DNA of 41,575 nt, from NCBI GenBank assembly GCA_027318915.1, contig DAHVOH010000026.1, positions 1-41,575 on the forward strand, read 5' to 3'. Shown piece by piece: positions 1-8,731 of this stretch (the first letter of the stretch is position 1; the number at the start of each line of letters is the position of its first letter). The position numbers were made by a program, and so were the translations under genes. Below the pieces are notes generated by a model. That model was not told the DNA's origin and ran no database searches. It saw only the letters and a list, made by a program, of their open reading frames with translations. This stretch comes from Clostridiales bacterium. Its GTDB lineage: Bacteria; Bacillota_E; Sulfobacillia; Sulfobacillales; JAIMBI01.

Positions 1-1
1 G

Positions 2-304
2 GAGTTTCTCGGCCGCGAGGCGCTTTGGCGTCAGCATGAGGAGGGGCTCTCGCGTCGGCAGGCCGGCCTGCGGGTGGACGGTGGGATTGCCCGGGCGGGA
101 TACACCGTCCTGCACCCGGACGACGGAGGCGTCGGCACGGTCACCTCGGGAACGTATTCGCCGACGCTCGGCGTGCCGGTGGCGCTCGCGCTGCTTCCGG
201 TCGGATGGGCCAAGATCGGAACCCGGCTTCTGGTGCAGGTGCGGCAACGGACGGTGCCAGCCACGGTGGTGCGGTTGCCCTTTTATCGGCGGGAGGCGAA
301 GTGA
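2..304 (+). CDS. gcvT: Aminomethyltransferase (glycine cleavage T protein), C-terminal fragment
   Basis: This is the last 100 codons of a gene that begins outside the window. T protein takes the aminomethyl group from lipoyl-GcvH, releases ammonia and makes 5,10-methylenetetrahydrofolate. The visible part is the C-terminal barrel of the family: an FLGREAL stretch at the edge, then GTVTSGTYSPTLG and the closing VVRLPFY motif. Its TGA shares one base with the ATG of gcvH, so the two are translationally coupled. The gcvH-gcvPA-gcvPB order that follows supports the call. Start, folate site and any upstream glycine riboswitch lie outside the window. Confidence 0.93.
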   Translation, partial: EFLGREALWRQHEEGLSRRQAGLRVDGGIARAGYTVLHPDDGGVGTVTSGTYSPTLGVPVALALLPVGWAKIGTRLLVQVRQRTVPATVVRLPFYRREAK

Positions 305-669
305 TGGAGTTCAAAGAGGGTCTCTGGTACACGAAGGACCATGAATGGATGGACGCGGACGGCCGGGTGGGCATCACGGATTTTGCCCAGGATCAACTGG
401 GCGACGTGGTCTTCGTGGAATTGCCGGCCGTGGGTCAAGCGGTGCGCCGGGGAGAAACGTTCGGTGTCGTGGAGTCCGTCAAGTCGGTGTCCGATCTCTT
501 CAGCCCCGGCGACGGCGAGGTGGTGGAAGTGAATACGGCTCTTCGGGAGGCGCCGGAGGCGGTGAATCACGATCCCTACGGCCAGGGCTGGCTGATACGT
601 CTCAAAGTGACAGGCATGCCGGCGGATTTGCTGACCGCCGAGGAGTATCGGGCGCTGGTGCAGCCGTAG
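304..669 (+). CDS. gcvH: Glycine cleavage system H protein (lipoyl carrier)
   Basis: GcvH is the small lipoylated shuttle that moves the aminomethyl intermediate from P protein to T protein and is reoxidised by L protein. The 121-residue product has the family length. It shows KDHEW near residue 11, the lipoylation motif VVESVKSVSDL with Lys60 as the expected lipoyl lysine, and the NHDPYGQGWL region near the C-terminus. The ATG at 304 overlaps the gcvT stop codon and gives the normal family N-terminus (MEFKEGLWYTKDHEW). The gene is followed after 32 bases by gcvPA. Confidence 0.97.
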   Translation: MEFKEGLWYTKDHEWMDADGRVGITDFAQDQLGDVVFVELPAVGQAVRRGETFGVVESVKSVSDLFSPGDGEVVEVNTALREAPEAVNHDPYGQGWLIRLKVTGMPADLLTAEEYRALVQP

Positions 670-701
670 CCGCTGAGCAAACAGGGAGTGGATGGACAAG
701 G

Positions 702-2024
702 ATGCGCTATTTGCCACACACCGAGGCCGAACGCGCGGCCATGTTGGATTTCTTGGGGTTGTCGGAGGTGGATCCGCTCTTTGCGGACGTGCCCGAAGCC
801 GCCCGTCTGAACCGCCCGCTGGCGGTCCCCGGGCCGCTCAGTGAGTTGGAACTCCAGCGGCACATGGCAGAGATGGCGGGACGCGACGTGTCGACCGCGA
901 CCATGCCCTGTTATCTGGGCGGACAGTTCTATGATCGGTTCATTCCCGCAGCCGTGGGGATGCTGGCTGCTCGGGGCGAGTTTGCGACGTCCTATACCCC
1001 GTATCAGGCGGAGCTGTCGCAGGGCACCCTGGCCGCCATTTTTGAGTTTCAAACCATGATTGCCCACTTGACCGGGATGGCCGCGGCGCAGGCGTCCATG
1101 TATGACGGATCCTCGGCCCTGGCGGAGGCGGCCCTGCTGGCGGTGGGCGCCACCGGGCGGACGGTGTTGCTGTTGGACGACGGCCTGTTTCCCGACAACG
1201 TGGACGTCATCAAGACCTATGCGGCGGCGCGGAAGATCCGGGTGGAACATCGCGCCGGGCGGCCGTGGGCGGATGTGGTGGGTCCGGAGGTGGCCGCCGT
1301 GGTGGTGCAGAATCCTGACTGCTACGGAATCGTTCAGGACGGCCGGCCCGTGACCGCCCTCGCGCACGCCGCGGGCGCCCTGGGCATCGCGATGGTGGAC
1401 CCGGTCGCCCTGGCGCTGGTGGAGTCCCCCGGGGCCATGGGCTTCGACGTGGCCGTGGGGGAGGGGCAACCCCTCGGCAACCGACTGTCGTATGGCGGGC
1501 CGACCTTTGGCTTTTTCGCCGTGGGCGAGCCCTTGATCCGGAGGCTTCCCGGTCGGTTGGTGGGCATGGCGCGGGATGTGAACGGCGACCGCGGGTTTGT
1601 GTTGACGCTGCAGGCACGGGAGCAGCATATTCGACGGGAACGGGCGACGTCCAACATTTGCTCCAACCATTCGTTGAACGCGTTGCAGGCGACGATCTAC
1701 ATGGCCCTGCTGGGTCCGGAAGGGCTCCGCGACGTGGCGCGGCTGTCGGCGGCCAAGGCCCACTATCTGGTGGGCGCGCTGGCGCCGCTCGGGATCACGC
1801 CCGCGCGGCCCGGGCCTTTCCTGTACGAGGTGGCCCTTCGGGTACCGGGCGACGTCGCCGATCTGAACCGGCACCTGTTGGCGCACGGCATTTTGGGCGG
1901 GTACGACATGGGACAATGGCGCGCTGAATGGGAAGGACTGTGGCAGGTGGCGGTCACGGAGAAACGTTCGCGGGCCGAGCTGGATGACCTGGTGGAGGAG
2001 GTGGCACGGTGGATATCCCGGTGA
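702..2024 (+). CDS. gcvPA: Glycine dehydrogenase (decarboxylating) subunit 1
   Basis: This is the N-terminal half of the two-subunit P protein, which decarboxylates glycine and loads the aminomethyl group on GcvH. The 440-residue length fits the split form. Family landmarks are MRYLPHT at the start, FATSYTPYQAELSQGTL around residue 95, the YDGSSALAEAALLA stretch near 132, and the RERATSNICSNHSLNALQ region near 310. The PLP lysine is in the other subunit, as expected. The ATG at 702 has AAGG just upstream and matches the usual N-terminus; longer reading frames upstream overlap gcvH. The gene overlaps the start of gcvPB by 16 bases. Confidence 0.96.
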   Translation: MRYLPHTEAERAAMLDFLGLSEVDPLFADVPEAARLNRPLAVPGPLSELELQRHMAEMAGRDVSTATMPCYLGGQFYDRFIPAAVGMLAARGEFATSYTPYQAELSQGTLAAIFEFQTMIAHLTGMAAAQASMYDGSSALAEAALLAVGATGRTVLLLDDGLFPDNVDVIKTYAAARKIRVEHRAGRPWADVVGPEVAAVVVQNPDCYGIVQDGRPVTALAHAAGALGIAMVDPVALALVESPGAMGFDVAVGEGQPLGNRLSYGGPTFGFFAVGEPLIRRLPGRLVGMARDVNGDRGFVLTLQAREQHIRRERATSNICSNHSLNALQATIYMALLGPEGLRDVARLSAAKAHYLVGALAPLGITPARPGPFLYEVALRVPGDVADLNRHLLAHGILGGYDMGQWRAEWEGLWQVAVTEKRSRAELDDLVEEVARWISR

Positions 2025-3463
2025 TTTTCGAAAAGAGTCGGCCCGGACGGCGCGGCGTTCGCCTGCCGGCGCCGGATGTGCCGCCTTATGATGAGACGCG
2101 GGAGCTTCCGCCGGCACTGCGGCGCGCGTCACCGCCCGGGTTACCCGAGGTGGCGGAAAATGACGTGGTTCGGCACTACACACGGCTCTCGCAGCTGAAC
2201 TATGGGGTGGACACCGGATTTTATCCCTTGGGATCCTGCACCATGAAGTACAACCCGAAAGTCAACGAGTGGATCGCGGACTTGCCGGGCTTTGCCGATG
2301 TGCATCCCCTCCAGCCGCCGTCCACGGTGTCGGGGCTGCTTGAACTGCTGTGGACGTTGGAGCAGGCGCTGGCGGAAATCGCCGGCATGGATGCGGTGAC
2401 ACTGCAGCCGGCGGCGGGCGCGCACGGCGAGTTGACCGGGGTGCTGGTCATCCGCCGGTACCTTGAAGAACGGGGCGATCTGCGCCCCACCATCCTGGTG
2501 CCCGACTCGGCGCACGGCACCAACCCCGCCACGGCCGCGATGGCCGGTTTTCAGGTGGGCGTGGTGCCGAGCAACCGGCGCGGCAGTGTGGATGTGGAGG
2601 CCTTGCGCCGCCGTGTGGACGGCGGCACCGCCGGCATCATGTTGACCAACCCCAACACGCTCGGGCTGTTTGAGGAAGACATCCTCGAAATTGCCGAGGT
2701 GGTGCATCGCGCCGGGGGCTTGCTCTACTACGACGGGGCCAACGCCAATGCCATCCTGGGGCGGGTTCGCCCGGGAGACATGGGCTTTGACGTGGTGCAT
2801 CTGAATCTTCACAAGACATTTTCCACCCCCCACGGCGGCGGCGGCCCGGGCGCGGGACCCGTGGGCGTGAAGGCGCACTTGGCTCCCTATCTGCCCGATC
2901 CCCGCTTGATTCGAGAGTCCGACGGACACCTGACGTGGCGGCGGATGGGGCCGCCCTCGATTGGCAAGGTCCGCTCCTACTATGGCAACGTGGGCATCCT
3001 GGTGCGCGCGCTGGCCTACATCGAAAGCCACGGCGGTGAGGGATTGCGGGCCGTCGCGGATACGGCGGTCCTGAACGCCAACTACCTCCGGATGAAGATT
3101 CGGGACCGCTTCCCTACGGCTGTTGACCGCACCGTAATGCACGAATTCGTGCTGCAGCTCACAGGGCAGAAGGAACGGGGCGCCAGCGCGCTGGACGTTG
3201 CCAAACGGCTCATCGATTTCGGATTCTATCCGCCCACCGTGTACTTCCCGCTCGTGGTTCGCGAGGCGATGATGGTGGAGCCGACGGAAACCGAGTCGCA
3301 GGAGACTTTGGATCGCTTCGCCGAGGCGCTTCGGCAGATTGATGGAGAGATCGACACGACGCTCGGCACGCTCAAAGAGGCTCCGCATGACACGCCGATT
3401 CGACGCGTCGACGAAGCCGAGGCGGCCCGGCATCCCCGACTCACATGGGATTCTCCGGCGTGA
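2009..3463 (+). CDS. gcvPB: Glycine dehydrogenase (decarboxylating) subunit 2
   Basis: This is the catalytic PLP-bearing half of split P protein, 484 residues. It contains LIFEKS-type sequence near the N-terminus ([12 protein letters not shown]), [11 protein letters not shown] near residue 75, [12 protein letters not shown] near 167, and the cofactor motif [17 protein letters not shown], where Lys269 is the expected Schiff-base lysine. The GTG at 2009 lies inside the end of gcvPA; a GTG at 2021 is an in-frame alternative. Subunits 1 and 2 form the heterotetramer that acts with GcvH and GcvT encoded just upstream. Confidence 0.96.
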   Translation: MDIPVIFEKSRPGRRGVRLPAPDVPPYDETRELPPALRRASPPGLPEVAENDVVRHYTRLSQLNYGVDTGFYPLGSCTMKYNPKVNEWIADLPGFADVHPLQPPSTVSGLLELLWTLEQALAEIAGMDAVTLQPAAGAHGELTGVLVIRRYLEERGDLRPTILVPDSAHGTNPATAAMAGFQVGVVPSNRRGSVDVEALRRRVDGGTAGIMLTNPNTLGLFEEDILEIAEVVHRAGGLLYYDGANANAILGRVRPGDMGFDVVHLNLHKTFSTPHGGGGPGAGPVGVKAHLAPYLPDPRLIRESDGHLTWRRMGPPSIGKVRSYYGNVGILVRALAYIESHGGEGLRAVADTAVLNANYLRMKIRDRFPTAVDRTVMHEFVLQLTGQKERGASALDVAKRLIDFGFYPPTVYFPLVVREAMMVEPTETESQETLDRFAEALRQIDGEIDTTLGTLKEAPHDTPIRRVDEAEAARHPRLTWDSPA

Positions 3464-3501
3464 GATGCCGCAGCGATAGCGCGGCGAGGGAGGAGACGCT
3501 A

Positions 3502-4740
3502 GTGCTGGCCACAACTGACCCCGAGATTTACGCCGCCATCCAGGGCGAGCTGGCTCGGCAGCAAGAGCATCTGGAGCTGATTGCCTCCGAAAACTGGACC
3601 TCTCCGGCCGTGCGTGAGGCCATGGGCTCCATCATGACCGACAAGTATGCGGAGGGCTATCCCGGCCACCGTTATTACGGGGGTTGCGAGTGGGTGGATG
3701 TGGCCGAGCGCCTCGCTCAGGAGAGGGTCCAGAGCCTGTTTGGCGCGGGGTATTCCAATGTGCAGCCGCATGCCGGGGCACCGGCCAACACGGCCGTTTA
3801 CATGGCCACCCTGACCCCCGGCGACACCATTATGGGGATGAGCTTGTCGCACGGCGGCCACCTGACCCACGGATCGCCGGTCAACTTCTCCGGGAAATAC
3901 TTCCACGTGGTGTCCTATGGGGTGGACCGGGATGACGAGCGCATCGACTTCGACGCCCTGGCCGAGTTGGCCGAACAGCATCGCCCCCGCCTCATCGTGG
4001 CCGGCGCGACCGCTTACCCCCGAGCGATTGATTTCGCGGCGTTCCGGCGCGTGGCCGACCAGGTCGGAGCGATTTTGATGGTGGATATGGCCCACATCGC
4101 CGGATTGGTGGCGGCGGGTGTTCACCAGAATCCGGTCGGCCATGCTCACGTGGTCACCTCCACCACCCACAAGACGCTCCGGGGGCCGCGGGGCGGGTTC
4201 ATCCTCACCAACGACGGGGAGTTGGCCAAGGCGATCAATCGGGCGGTGTTTCCCGGACTTCAGGGGGGTCCCCTGATGAACATGATTGCGGCCAAGGCGG
4301 TGGCTTTCCGAGAAGCGGCCACCCCGGCCTTTCAAGCGTATCAAGGCCAAGTGGTGGCCAACGCGCGCGCGCTGGCGGCGGCGTTGGCGGACGGGGGCCT
4401 CAGGCTGGTGAGCGGCGGTACGGACAACCATCTGCTGCTGGTGGATGTGCGGCCGCTGGGCGTGACCGGTCGTCAGGCCCAGGACCGGCTGGCCGCCGTC
4501 CATGTCACGGTGAACAAGAACACCATCCCCTACGATCCCGAGAAACCCACGGTCACCTCGGGCATTCGCATCGGGACACCGCAAGTGACCACGCGGGGAC
4601 TGGGCCTTCCGGAAATGCAGGAATTGGCGGACCTCATCGTCCGCGCCCTCAAAACCGACGACGCGGAGCGGCTGGGAGTGCTGGCGGAGCGGACGCGGCA
4701 ACTGGCCCGTCGGTTCCCCCTGCCGGGGGTGGACGGGTGA
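3502..4740 (+). CDS. glyA: Serine hydroxymethyltransferase
   Basis: GlyA interconverts serine plus tetrahydrofolate with glycine plus 5,10-methylenetetrahydrofolate, so it shares substrates with the glycine cleavage enzymes upstream. The product is 412 residues, the normal bacterial length. It shows the LIASEN motif near residue 28, the [15 protein letters not shown] region near 51, and the PLP motif [15 protein letters not shown] with Lys224 as the expected cofactor lysine. I chose the GTG at 3502 because GGGAGGAG sits about 8 bases upstream and the family N-terminus begins there; an ATG at 3445 would overlap gcvPB and add a non-conserved 19-residue tail. The last bases (GTGA) overlap the aroQ start. 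Confidence 0.96.
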   Translation: MLATTDPEIYAAIQGELARQQEHLELIASENWTSPAVREAMGSIMTDKYAEGYPGHRYYGGCEWVDVAERLAQERVQSLFGAGYSNVQPHAGAPANTAVYMATLTPGDTIMGMSLSHGGHLTHGSPVNFSGKYFHVVSYGVDRDDERIDFDALAELAEQHRPRLIVAGATAYPRAIDFAAFRRVADQVGAILMVDMAHIAGLVAAGVHQNPVGHAHVVTSTTHKTLRGPRGGFILTNDGELAKAINRAVFPGLQGGPLMNMIAAKAVAFREAATPAFQAYQGQVVANARALAAALADGGLRLVSGGTDNHLLLVDVRPLGVTGRQAQDRLAAVHVTVNKNTIPYDPEKPTVTSGIRIGTPQVTTRGLGLPEMQELADLIVRALKTDDAERLGVLAERTRQLARRFPLPGVDG

Positions 4741-5216
4741 AGATCGGCGTCGTCAACGGGCCCAACCTGGGCAGCTTGGGTCGGCGGGAGCCGGCCATCT
4801 ACGGCCGTCAGAGTCTGGCGGCGCTGATGGCCGACTGCACCGCCTGGGCGGAGTCCTTGGGCGTGTCGTTGGATGTTTACCAGTCCAATCACGAGGGCAG
4901 CCTCATTGATTTCCTGGAGGAACGGGGCCCGACGTGGGACGGTCTCATCATCAATCCCGGCGCGCTCGCGCACTACGGTCTCGCCTTGCGCGACGCGGTG
5001 GCGGCGTTGCCCTGCCCGACCATCGAGGTGCACCTGAGCAACGTGCAGGCGCGCGAACCGTTTCGCCGGCAGTCGGTGTTGGCGCCCGTCACCTGGGGGC
5101 AGATTGTCGGGTTGGGCGGCTTGGGCTATCGGTTGGCCATCTCGGCGCTGGAGGAACGCGCGCGCGGCGGTTCGACGCCGGAGTCGGACGAGGAGAAGGG
5201 GAGGAGCACGCCTTGA
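4737..5216 (+). CDS. aroQ: 3-dehydroquinate dehydratase, type II
   Basis: AroQ dehydrates 3-dehydroquinate to 3-dehydroshikimate in aromatic amino acid synthesis. The 159-residue product has the type II signature: [17 protein letters not shown] at the N-terminus with the catalytic Tyr in the last part, QSNHEG near residue 46, a [15 protein letters not shown] block carrying the active-site His, and [15 protein letters not shown] with the second His and the substrate-binding Ser and Arg. The usual T-H-T/Y-S around the first His reads A-H-Y-G here, which changes no catalytic residue. The C-terminal tail (after about residue 145) is short and charged. The GTG start overlaps the glyA stop as GTGA, and the TGA overlaps the TTG of efp. 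Confidence 0.94.
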   Translation: MKIGVVNGPNLGSLGRREPAIYGRQSLAALMADCTAWAESLGVSLDVYQSNHEGSLIDFLEERGPTWDGLIINPGALAHYGLALRDAVAALPCPTIEVHLSNVQAREPFRRQSVLAPVTWGQIVGLGGLGYRLAISALEERARGGSTPESDEEKGRSTP

Positions 5217-5770
5217 TTTCCAGCAACGATTTCCGCAACGGCGTCACGATTGAATACGACGGACAGGTGTGGCAGGTCATTGATTTTCAGCATGTGAAGC
5301 CGGGCAAGGGCTCGGCGTTTGTGCGCACCAAACTGAAGAATCTCCTCAGCGGGGGCACGATAGAGCGCACGTTCAACGCCGGGGAGCGGGTGCCGATGGC
5401 CCGGGTGGAGCGGCGTGAGATGCAGTATCTGTATCAGTCCGGCGGTGAATATACGTTCATGGACACGGAGTCCTACGACCAAATGGGGCTGTCGGCGGAG
5501 CAAATCGGCGACGGAACCAAGTATTTGAAAGAGAACATGGTCTGCTACGTGATGCTGTATAACGACGTCGCCATCGGCGTGGATCTGCCCAATTCCGTGG
5601 AGCTCACGGTCACCGTCACCGATCCGGGGTTGAAAGGCGACACGGCCGCCGGCGGCAGCAAGCCGGCGACCGTGGAAACCGGGGCCATTGTGCGTGTGCC
5701 CCTCTTTGTCAATCCGGGCGACCGCATTGTGGTGGACACGCGGACCGGTCAATATCTCGGCCGCGCCTGA
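5213..5770 (+). CDS. efp: Translation elongation factor P
   Basis: EF-P binds ribosomes stalled at polyproline stretches and restores peptide bond formation. From the TTG at 5213 the product is 185 residues, exactly the usual length, beginning with [16 protein letters not shown]. The loop that carries the modified residue reads [14 protein letters not shown], so Lys32 is the expected modification site, as in Bacillus rather than the Arg type. The oligonucleotide-binding C-terminal domains end in [17 protein letters not shown]. The rare TTG start is supported by GGGGAGGAG about 7 bases upstream and overlaps the aroQ stop as TTGA. efp lies upstream of spoIIIA in many Bacillota, which the context here repeats. 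Confidence 0.96.
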   Translation: MISSNDFRNGVTIEYDGQVWQVIDFQHVKPGKGSAFVRTKLKNLLSGGTIERTFNAGERVPMARVERREMQYLYQSGGEYTFMDTESYDQMGLSAEQIGDGTKYLKENMVCYVMLYNDVAIGVDLPNSVELTVTVTDPGLKGDTAAGGSKPATVETGAIVRVPLFVNPGDRIVVDTRTGQYLGRA

Positions 5771-5832
5771 GGTCAGTATGGAACCGACGCGCGGCGCGCA
5801 CCTTAGGACCGAGATGGAGGGAGGTGCGGTCT

Positions 5833-6318
5833 GTGTCGGATTTGCGTCGCAAGGTGGCGCACCTGAGCGGGTTGAGCGAGCGCTACGACCTCGCCGAATC
5901 GGGGCGCGAAGGCAAGGTGCTGTCCGAGGTGATCCACGTGCTGCGGGAAGTGGCCCTTGATCTGGACGAGGTGCTGCAGAACCAGCGGGAGATTGAAGAC
6001 TATGTTGAAGAGATCGACAACGACCTGCTCTGCCTCGAAGAGGTGGTGGTGGACGACGACGACGACGCCCCCTGGGAGGACGAGGAGGACGACGAGCATC
6101 CGGCCACGGTGCCCGCCGAGAGCGACGATACGTATATTGAATTGGACTGTCCGCGCTGCGACCAGCCGTCTTATTACGCCGAGCATCTCTTTCATCAAGA
6201 CGCCGTCGAATTGACCTGCCCTCACTGCGGCTACGTGGTGTTTGACGCCAGTGCGGATCGTCTGGTGACGGAAGACGAGGATGACCCGGTGGGGATCCAC
6301 TCGGCCGGATCCTCCTGA
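5833..6318 (+). CDS. CD1247-type acidic zinc-ribbon protein, function unknown
   Basis: The 161-residue product starts with a basic and heptad-rich region (SDLRRKVAHLSGLSERYDL, then a likely coiled coil to about residue 70). A very acidic linker with a run of five Asp follows (residues 74-90). It ends in a C-terminal zinc ribbon with CPRC (Cys106, Cys109) and CPHC (Cys129, Cys132). This architecture matches the family named CD1247 N-terminal domain proteins in clostridia, often found near efp and spoIIIA; the function is not established. The GTG at 5833 is preferred because GGAGGGAGG ends about 9 bases upstream; GTG at 5824 is an alternative. A perfect hairpin follows the gene. Confidence 0.8.
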   Translation: MSDLRRKVAHLSGLSERYDLAESGREGKVLSEVIHVLREVALDLDEVLQNQREIEDYVEEIDNDLLCLEEVVVDDDDDAPWEDEEDDEHPATVPAESDDTYIELDCPRCDQPSYYAEHLFHQDAVELTCPHCGYVVFDASADRLVTEDEDDPVGIHSAGSS

Positions 6319-6344
6319 CGGCGAGGACCGGCGCCCGTGAGGCA

Positions 6345-6366
6345 GACGGCGGGCACACCCGCCGTC
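6345..6366 (+). terminator. Perfect GC hairpin after the efp/CD1247 genes, possible terminator
   Basis: A 9-base perfect inverted repeat (GACGGCGGG at 6345-6353 and CCCGCCGTC at 6358-6366) with a 4-base loop begins 26 bases after the stop codon of the preceding gene. No T-run follows, so it is not a classical intrinsic terminator. Its strength and position still suggest transcript end formation or 3'-end protection. Confidence 0.45.
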
Positions 6367-7042
6367 CGTCGATGCCGTTCCGGCCTGTTCGACGCAACCG
6401 ACCCCAGCCGGTCTGTCCGCTCGCGAAGCCGCGCCGCGGTCCGAGCATGGTCGAGGGCGACCGGCGCCACACCGTCCCGTCACCTCCCGGTTCCGGGGCG
6501 GAGCTGATCCGTCCCCACCGGGGCCTTACCGCGGGTCCGCCGGGAAGACGCACCGGGATCTGCCGACGGCGCACGGAACGCGACCGTGAGTCTTCCCGGT
6601 CCGCGGTTTCGGGCGAGGCCTCCCGGCCAGTCGCCTCGGCCGGCGCACAGCGGCGGCGGGACCGGAGCCGTCCGTCTCGTGTCGGCTCGCCCACGCGCTA
6701 AAGCGGCCGCATTCTCGCTGCAGGTGCCTCGCGCCCCGTCGTCGGACTGTGCGGATCCCGGCGGGGACGGTTGTCCGAACCACCCCTTCGGAAGATCACC
6801 GGCGTACTCTCGCGGACAACCCATACGGCGTCCGGGTCCTCGGGGCGCTTTTGGCGTGCCGGAGAGCCGATCGCCCGTACCTTCTCACGGAGGGCTTCCG
6901 CGTTGTCCGCACGTTCCGCACCGCGCTCCGACCGCCAGAGCAGACACGGCCGCCCCGGGTGGCCAGACCAGGTCTAAGCGCCAAGCCCGTCCCATATGCT
7001 TCACTGCCCGGCCAAGCCGGCTTGCATGGGGAGGGGCGAGAG
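6367..7042. other. Long stretch without a recognisable gene, rich in inverted repeats
   Basis: About 680 bases between the CD1247-type gene and spoIIIAA. Open frames exist on both strands only because the GC content makes stop codons rare; their translations are Arg/Pro-rich, overlap each other and resemble no family. There are several inverted repeats: GGGGCGGA/TCCGTCCC (6495-6502 with 6508-6515), the nested set at 6529-6606 listed separately, GAGCCG/CGGCTC within 6664-6690, and GGTTGTCCG/CGGACAACC (6769-6777 with 6813-6821). No tRNA, RNase P, tmRNA or T-box signature was found. In Bacillus small genes can lie here, but I see none. The spoIIIA promoter should lie near its 3' end. Confidence 0.6.
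6529..6606. repeat. Nested inverted repeat able to form a branched RNA structure
   Basis: An outer 6-base arm CCGCGG (6529-6534 with 6601-6606) encloses a perfect 10-base arm CCGGGAAGAC/GTCTTCCCGG (6540-6549 with 6590-6599). Inside are a 5-base hairpin CACGG/CCGTG (6572-6576 with 6584-6588) and a short GCC/GGC hairpin (6562-6570). Together they would make a stem with a multi-branch head. I cannot tell transcription, strand or conservation from the sequence, and a chance origin in GC-rich DNA is possible. Confidence 0.4.
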
Positions 7043-7966
7043 ATGACGCATGAGATAGAGGGGCGACTCTGGGCGCATCTGCCCGACCGACTCCGCCAGG
7101 GTCTCGCGGCTCTGGCCGGGGAGCATTTGGAGACGCTCGAGGAACTGCGGGTTCGGGCGGCGCGTCCGGTGGCGCTGTACGGCCATGATTGGCAGGCCTG
7201 GCTTGGTCCGGGCGGCGCAGTCTCCCATCCGGGCGACGCCCTGGTTCTCACCCGGGACGAGGTGGAACTCCTGGTGGAACGTCTCGCGGAGCGGTCCCTA
7301 CACGGACGGGAGCACGAACTTCGCGCCGGCTATCTGAGCCTGCCCGGAGGGCACCGGGCGGGCGTGGCCGGTCGAGCTGTCATCACTGAGGGTCAGGTGA
7401 CCACGAGTCGCGATTGGGTGGGTGTCAATCTGCGCCTGGCTCGCGCCGTTCCGGGCGCTGCCCGACCGCTCTTGGAGCGGTTGGACCGCGAGCATGGCAC
7501 GCATCCCGCCCCGTCCGTGCTGCTGTTGAGCGCGCCGCGCGGCGGCAAAACGACGATGCTGCGGGATCTGGTGTGTCTCTTGTCCCAGCGCGGGTTTCGC
7601 GTCGGCGTGATTGACGAGCGGCGGGAGATTGGCAACGGCGGTCCCCCGGACGGCTTTGACCTGGGTCCGCACACCGACTTGATGGATGGCTGGCCCAAGT
7701 CCCCGGGCCTCGAAGCGGCCGTTCGCGCCCTCGGATTGGACGTGGTGGCCACCGATGAGATCGGGGGGGCGGACGATGCGCGGGCGATACGACAGGCACG
7801 CCGCTCCGGGGTTTCGGTCTTGGCCACGGCGCACGCCACCGGCCTGGAGGAAGCGGTGCGCCACCCCCTGCTGGCCCGGATGTTGGCGGACCGGGTGTTT
7901 GACTGGGTGGCCGAGCTGGATCGATCGCCCAAGCCCGGCGAATTGCGACGCCTCCGGCAGCTATGA
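7043..7966 (+). CDS. spoIIIAA: Stage III sporulation protein AA (secretion-type ATPase)
   Basis: SpoIIIAA is the cytoplasmic AAA/GspE-like ATPase of the mother-cell SpoIIIA complex, which with forespore SpoIIQ forms the channel needed after engulfment. The product is 307 residues. It shows an N-terminal EELRVRAARPV block and HRAGVAGRAV near residue 110. The Walker A loop APRGGKTTMLRDL has Lys169 as the nucleotide-binding lysine, and the Walker B type stretch is LDVVATDEIGG. The ATG at 7043 is preceded by GGGGAGGGG and matches the family start, although the frame is open far upstream. The ATG of spoIIIAB overlaps its stop as ATGA. Confidence 0.95.
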   Translation: MTHEIEGRLWAHLPDRLRQGLAALAGEHLETLEELRVRAARPVALYGHDWQAWLGPGGAVSHPGDALVLTRDEVELLVERLAERSLHGREHELRAGYLSLPGGHRAGVAGRAVITEGQVTTSRDWVGVNLRLARAVPGAARPLLERLDREHGTHPAPSVLLLSAPRGGKTTMLRDLVCLLSQRGFRVGVIDERREIGNGGPPDGFDLGPHTDLMDGWPKSPGLEAAVRALGLDVVATDEIGGADDARAIRQARRSGVSVLATAHATGLEEAVRHPLLARMLADRVFDWVAELDRSPKPGELRRLRQL

Positions 7967-8481
7967 CGATCCTGGTCGCGGCGCGTCCGCTGGGAGCTCT
8001 GTTGGTGGGCGGGTGTCTGTGGCAGGCGGGACGGGTGCTGACCCGGCCGCTTCGGGAACGTCCGGTGGAACTCAAAGGGTGGCAGGACGTTCTGGCGCGG
8101 CTGGAGTCGGAGATTGGGTGGGACGGCCGGGCGCTGCTGGTCGCCCTGACGCGGGCGCAGACGCAGGCCCCGGCAGGCGTGGCCCGCTGTTTGGCCAGGT
8201 TCTGCGCTCACGCCGAAGACCCGATCTCCACAGCGGAATTGTGGAGCGAGGCGCTGCACGGGGTAGGGTTCTTGAGCGGCGAGGACCGAGCGGTTTTGGC
8301 CGCGTTGGGTCCGGTGCTGGGCCGCTACTCGCGCGAGGAGCAGCGGAGACATCTCGGTGAGCTGCGCGAACGGCTCCGCCGCCAGGAAATGCAGGCCGAG
8401 GCCGCGGCCCGCCGCGAGGGGCGGGCGCTGGCGACGGTGATGACCTTGGCGGGGGCGGCTTTGGCCGTGTTGATGGTGTAG
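7963..8481 (+). CDS. spoIIIAB: Stage III sporulation protein AB
   Basis: SpoIIIAB resembles the GspF-type membrane platform proteins of secretion systems and is an essential part of the SpoIIIA complex. The product is 172 residues, as usual. It has a hydrophobic N-terminal segment (about residues 6-20), a mostly helical soluble core ending in the charged heptad stretch YSREEQRRHLGELRERL, and a C-terminal hydrophobic segment (ATVMTLAGAALAVLMV). The start overlaps the spoIIIAA stop (ATGA). Sequence similarity in this family is low, so the identification rests on length, topology and strict position between AA and AC. Confidence 0.93.
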   Translation: MTILVAARPLGALLVGGCLWQAGRVLTRPLRERPVELKGWQDVLARLESEIGWDGRALLVALTRAQTQAPAGVARCLARFCAHAEDPISTAELWSEALHGVGFLSGEDRAVLAALGPVLGRYSREEQRRHLGELRERLRRQEMQAEAAARREGRALATVMTLAGAALAVLMV

Positions 8482-8526
8482 GGCCGCCCAGACGGGACCG
8501 GGAGTGAGCGCGGAGAGGAGGCACCC

Positions 8527-8724
8527 ATGCCGCAAATCGACCTGATCCTGCGCTTGGCCGGCATCGCCTTCGTCGTGGCCATTGCCTACGAGATTCTGGA
8601 CCGCGTCAACCGGAAAGACCTGGGCAATCTGGTCGCGGTGGGCGGCGCGGCCGTGATGCTGTTGATGGTGGTGCAGGTGTTGGGCGAGCTGTTTCGGTCC
8701 GTGCTAACCCTGTTTCACCTGTAA
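8527..8724 (+). CDS. spoIIIAC: Stage III sporulation protein AC
   Basis: A 65-residue membrane protein with two hydrophobic helices, typical of SpoIIIAC. The conserved pattern is IAYEILDRVNRKDLGNLVAV between the two helices. It is part of the mother-cell SpoIIIA channel. The ATG at 8527 has GGAGAGGAGG about 8 bases upstream. A 45-base gap separates it from spoIIIAB, and spoIIIAD follows after 7 bases. Confidence 0.95.
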   Translation: MPQIDLILRLAGIAFVVAIAYEILDRVNRKDLGNLVAVGGAAVMLLMVVQVLGELFRSVLTLFHL

Positions 8725-8731
8725 AACCGTC

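Noticed and set aside
576..2183. Long open frame on the - strand opposite gcvPA
   Set aside because: It is a shadow of a high-GC gene. The translation is His/Arg/Gln-rich with no family motifs, and the + strand gene is certain.
4737..5216. Loss of a catalytic residue in AroQ (A-H-Y-G instead of T-H-T/Y-S)
   Set aside because: The active-site His of that block, the VHLSN His/Ser and the Arg and Tyr residues are all present, so the change is a tolerated variation.
5126..6694. 522-codon open frame on the - strand across efp and the CD1247-type gene
   Set aside because: Composition is Arg/Pro-rich and it opposes two confident genes; it is a product of few stops in GC-rich DNA.
6972..7000. Sigma-E-like promoter before spoIIIAA (CATATGCT at 6993-7000)
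   Set aside because: The -10 is partly similar and the distance is right, but the -35 (GTCTAAG) matches only about three of seven positions, so I could not support it.
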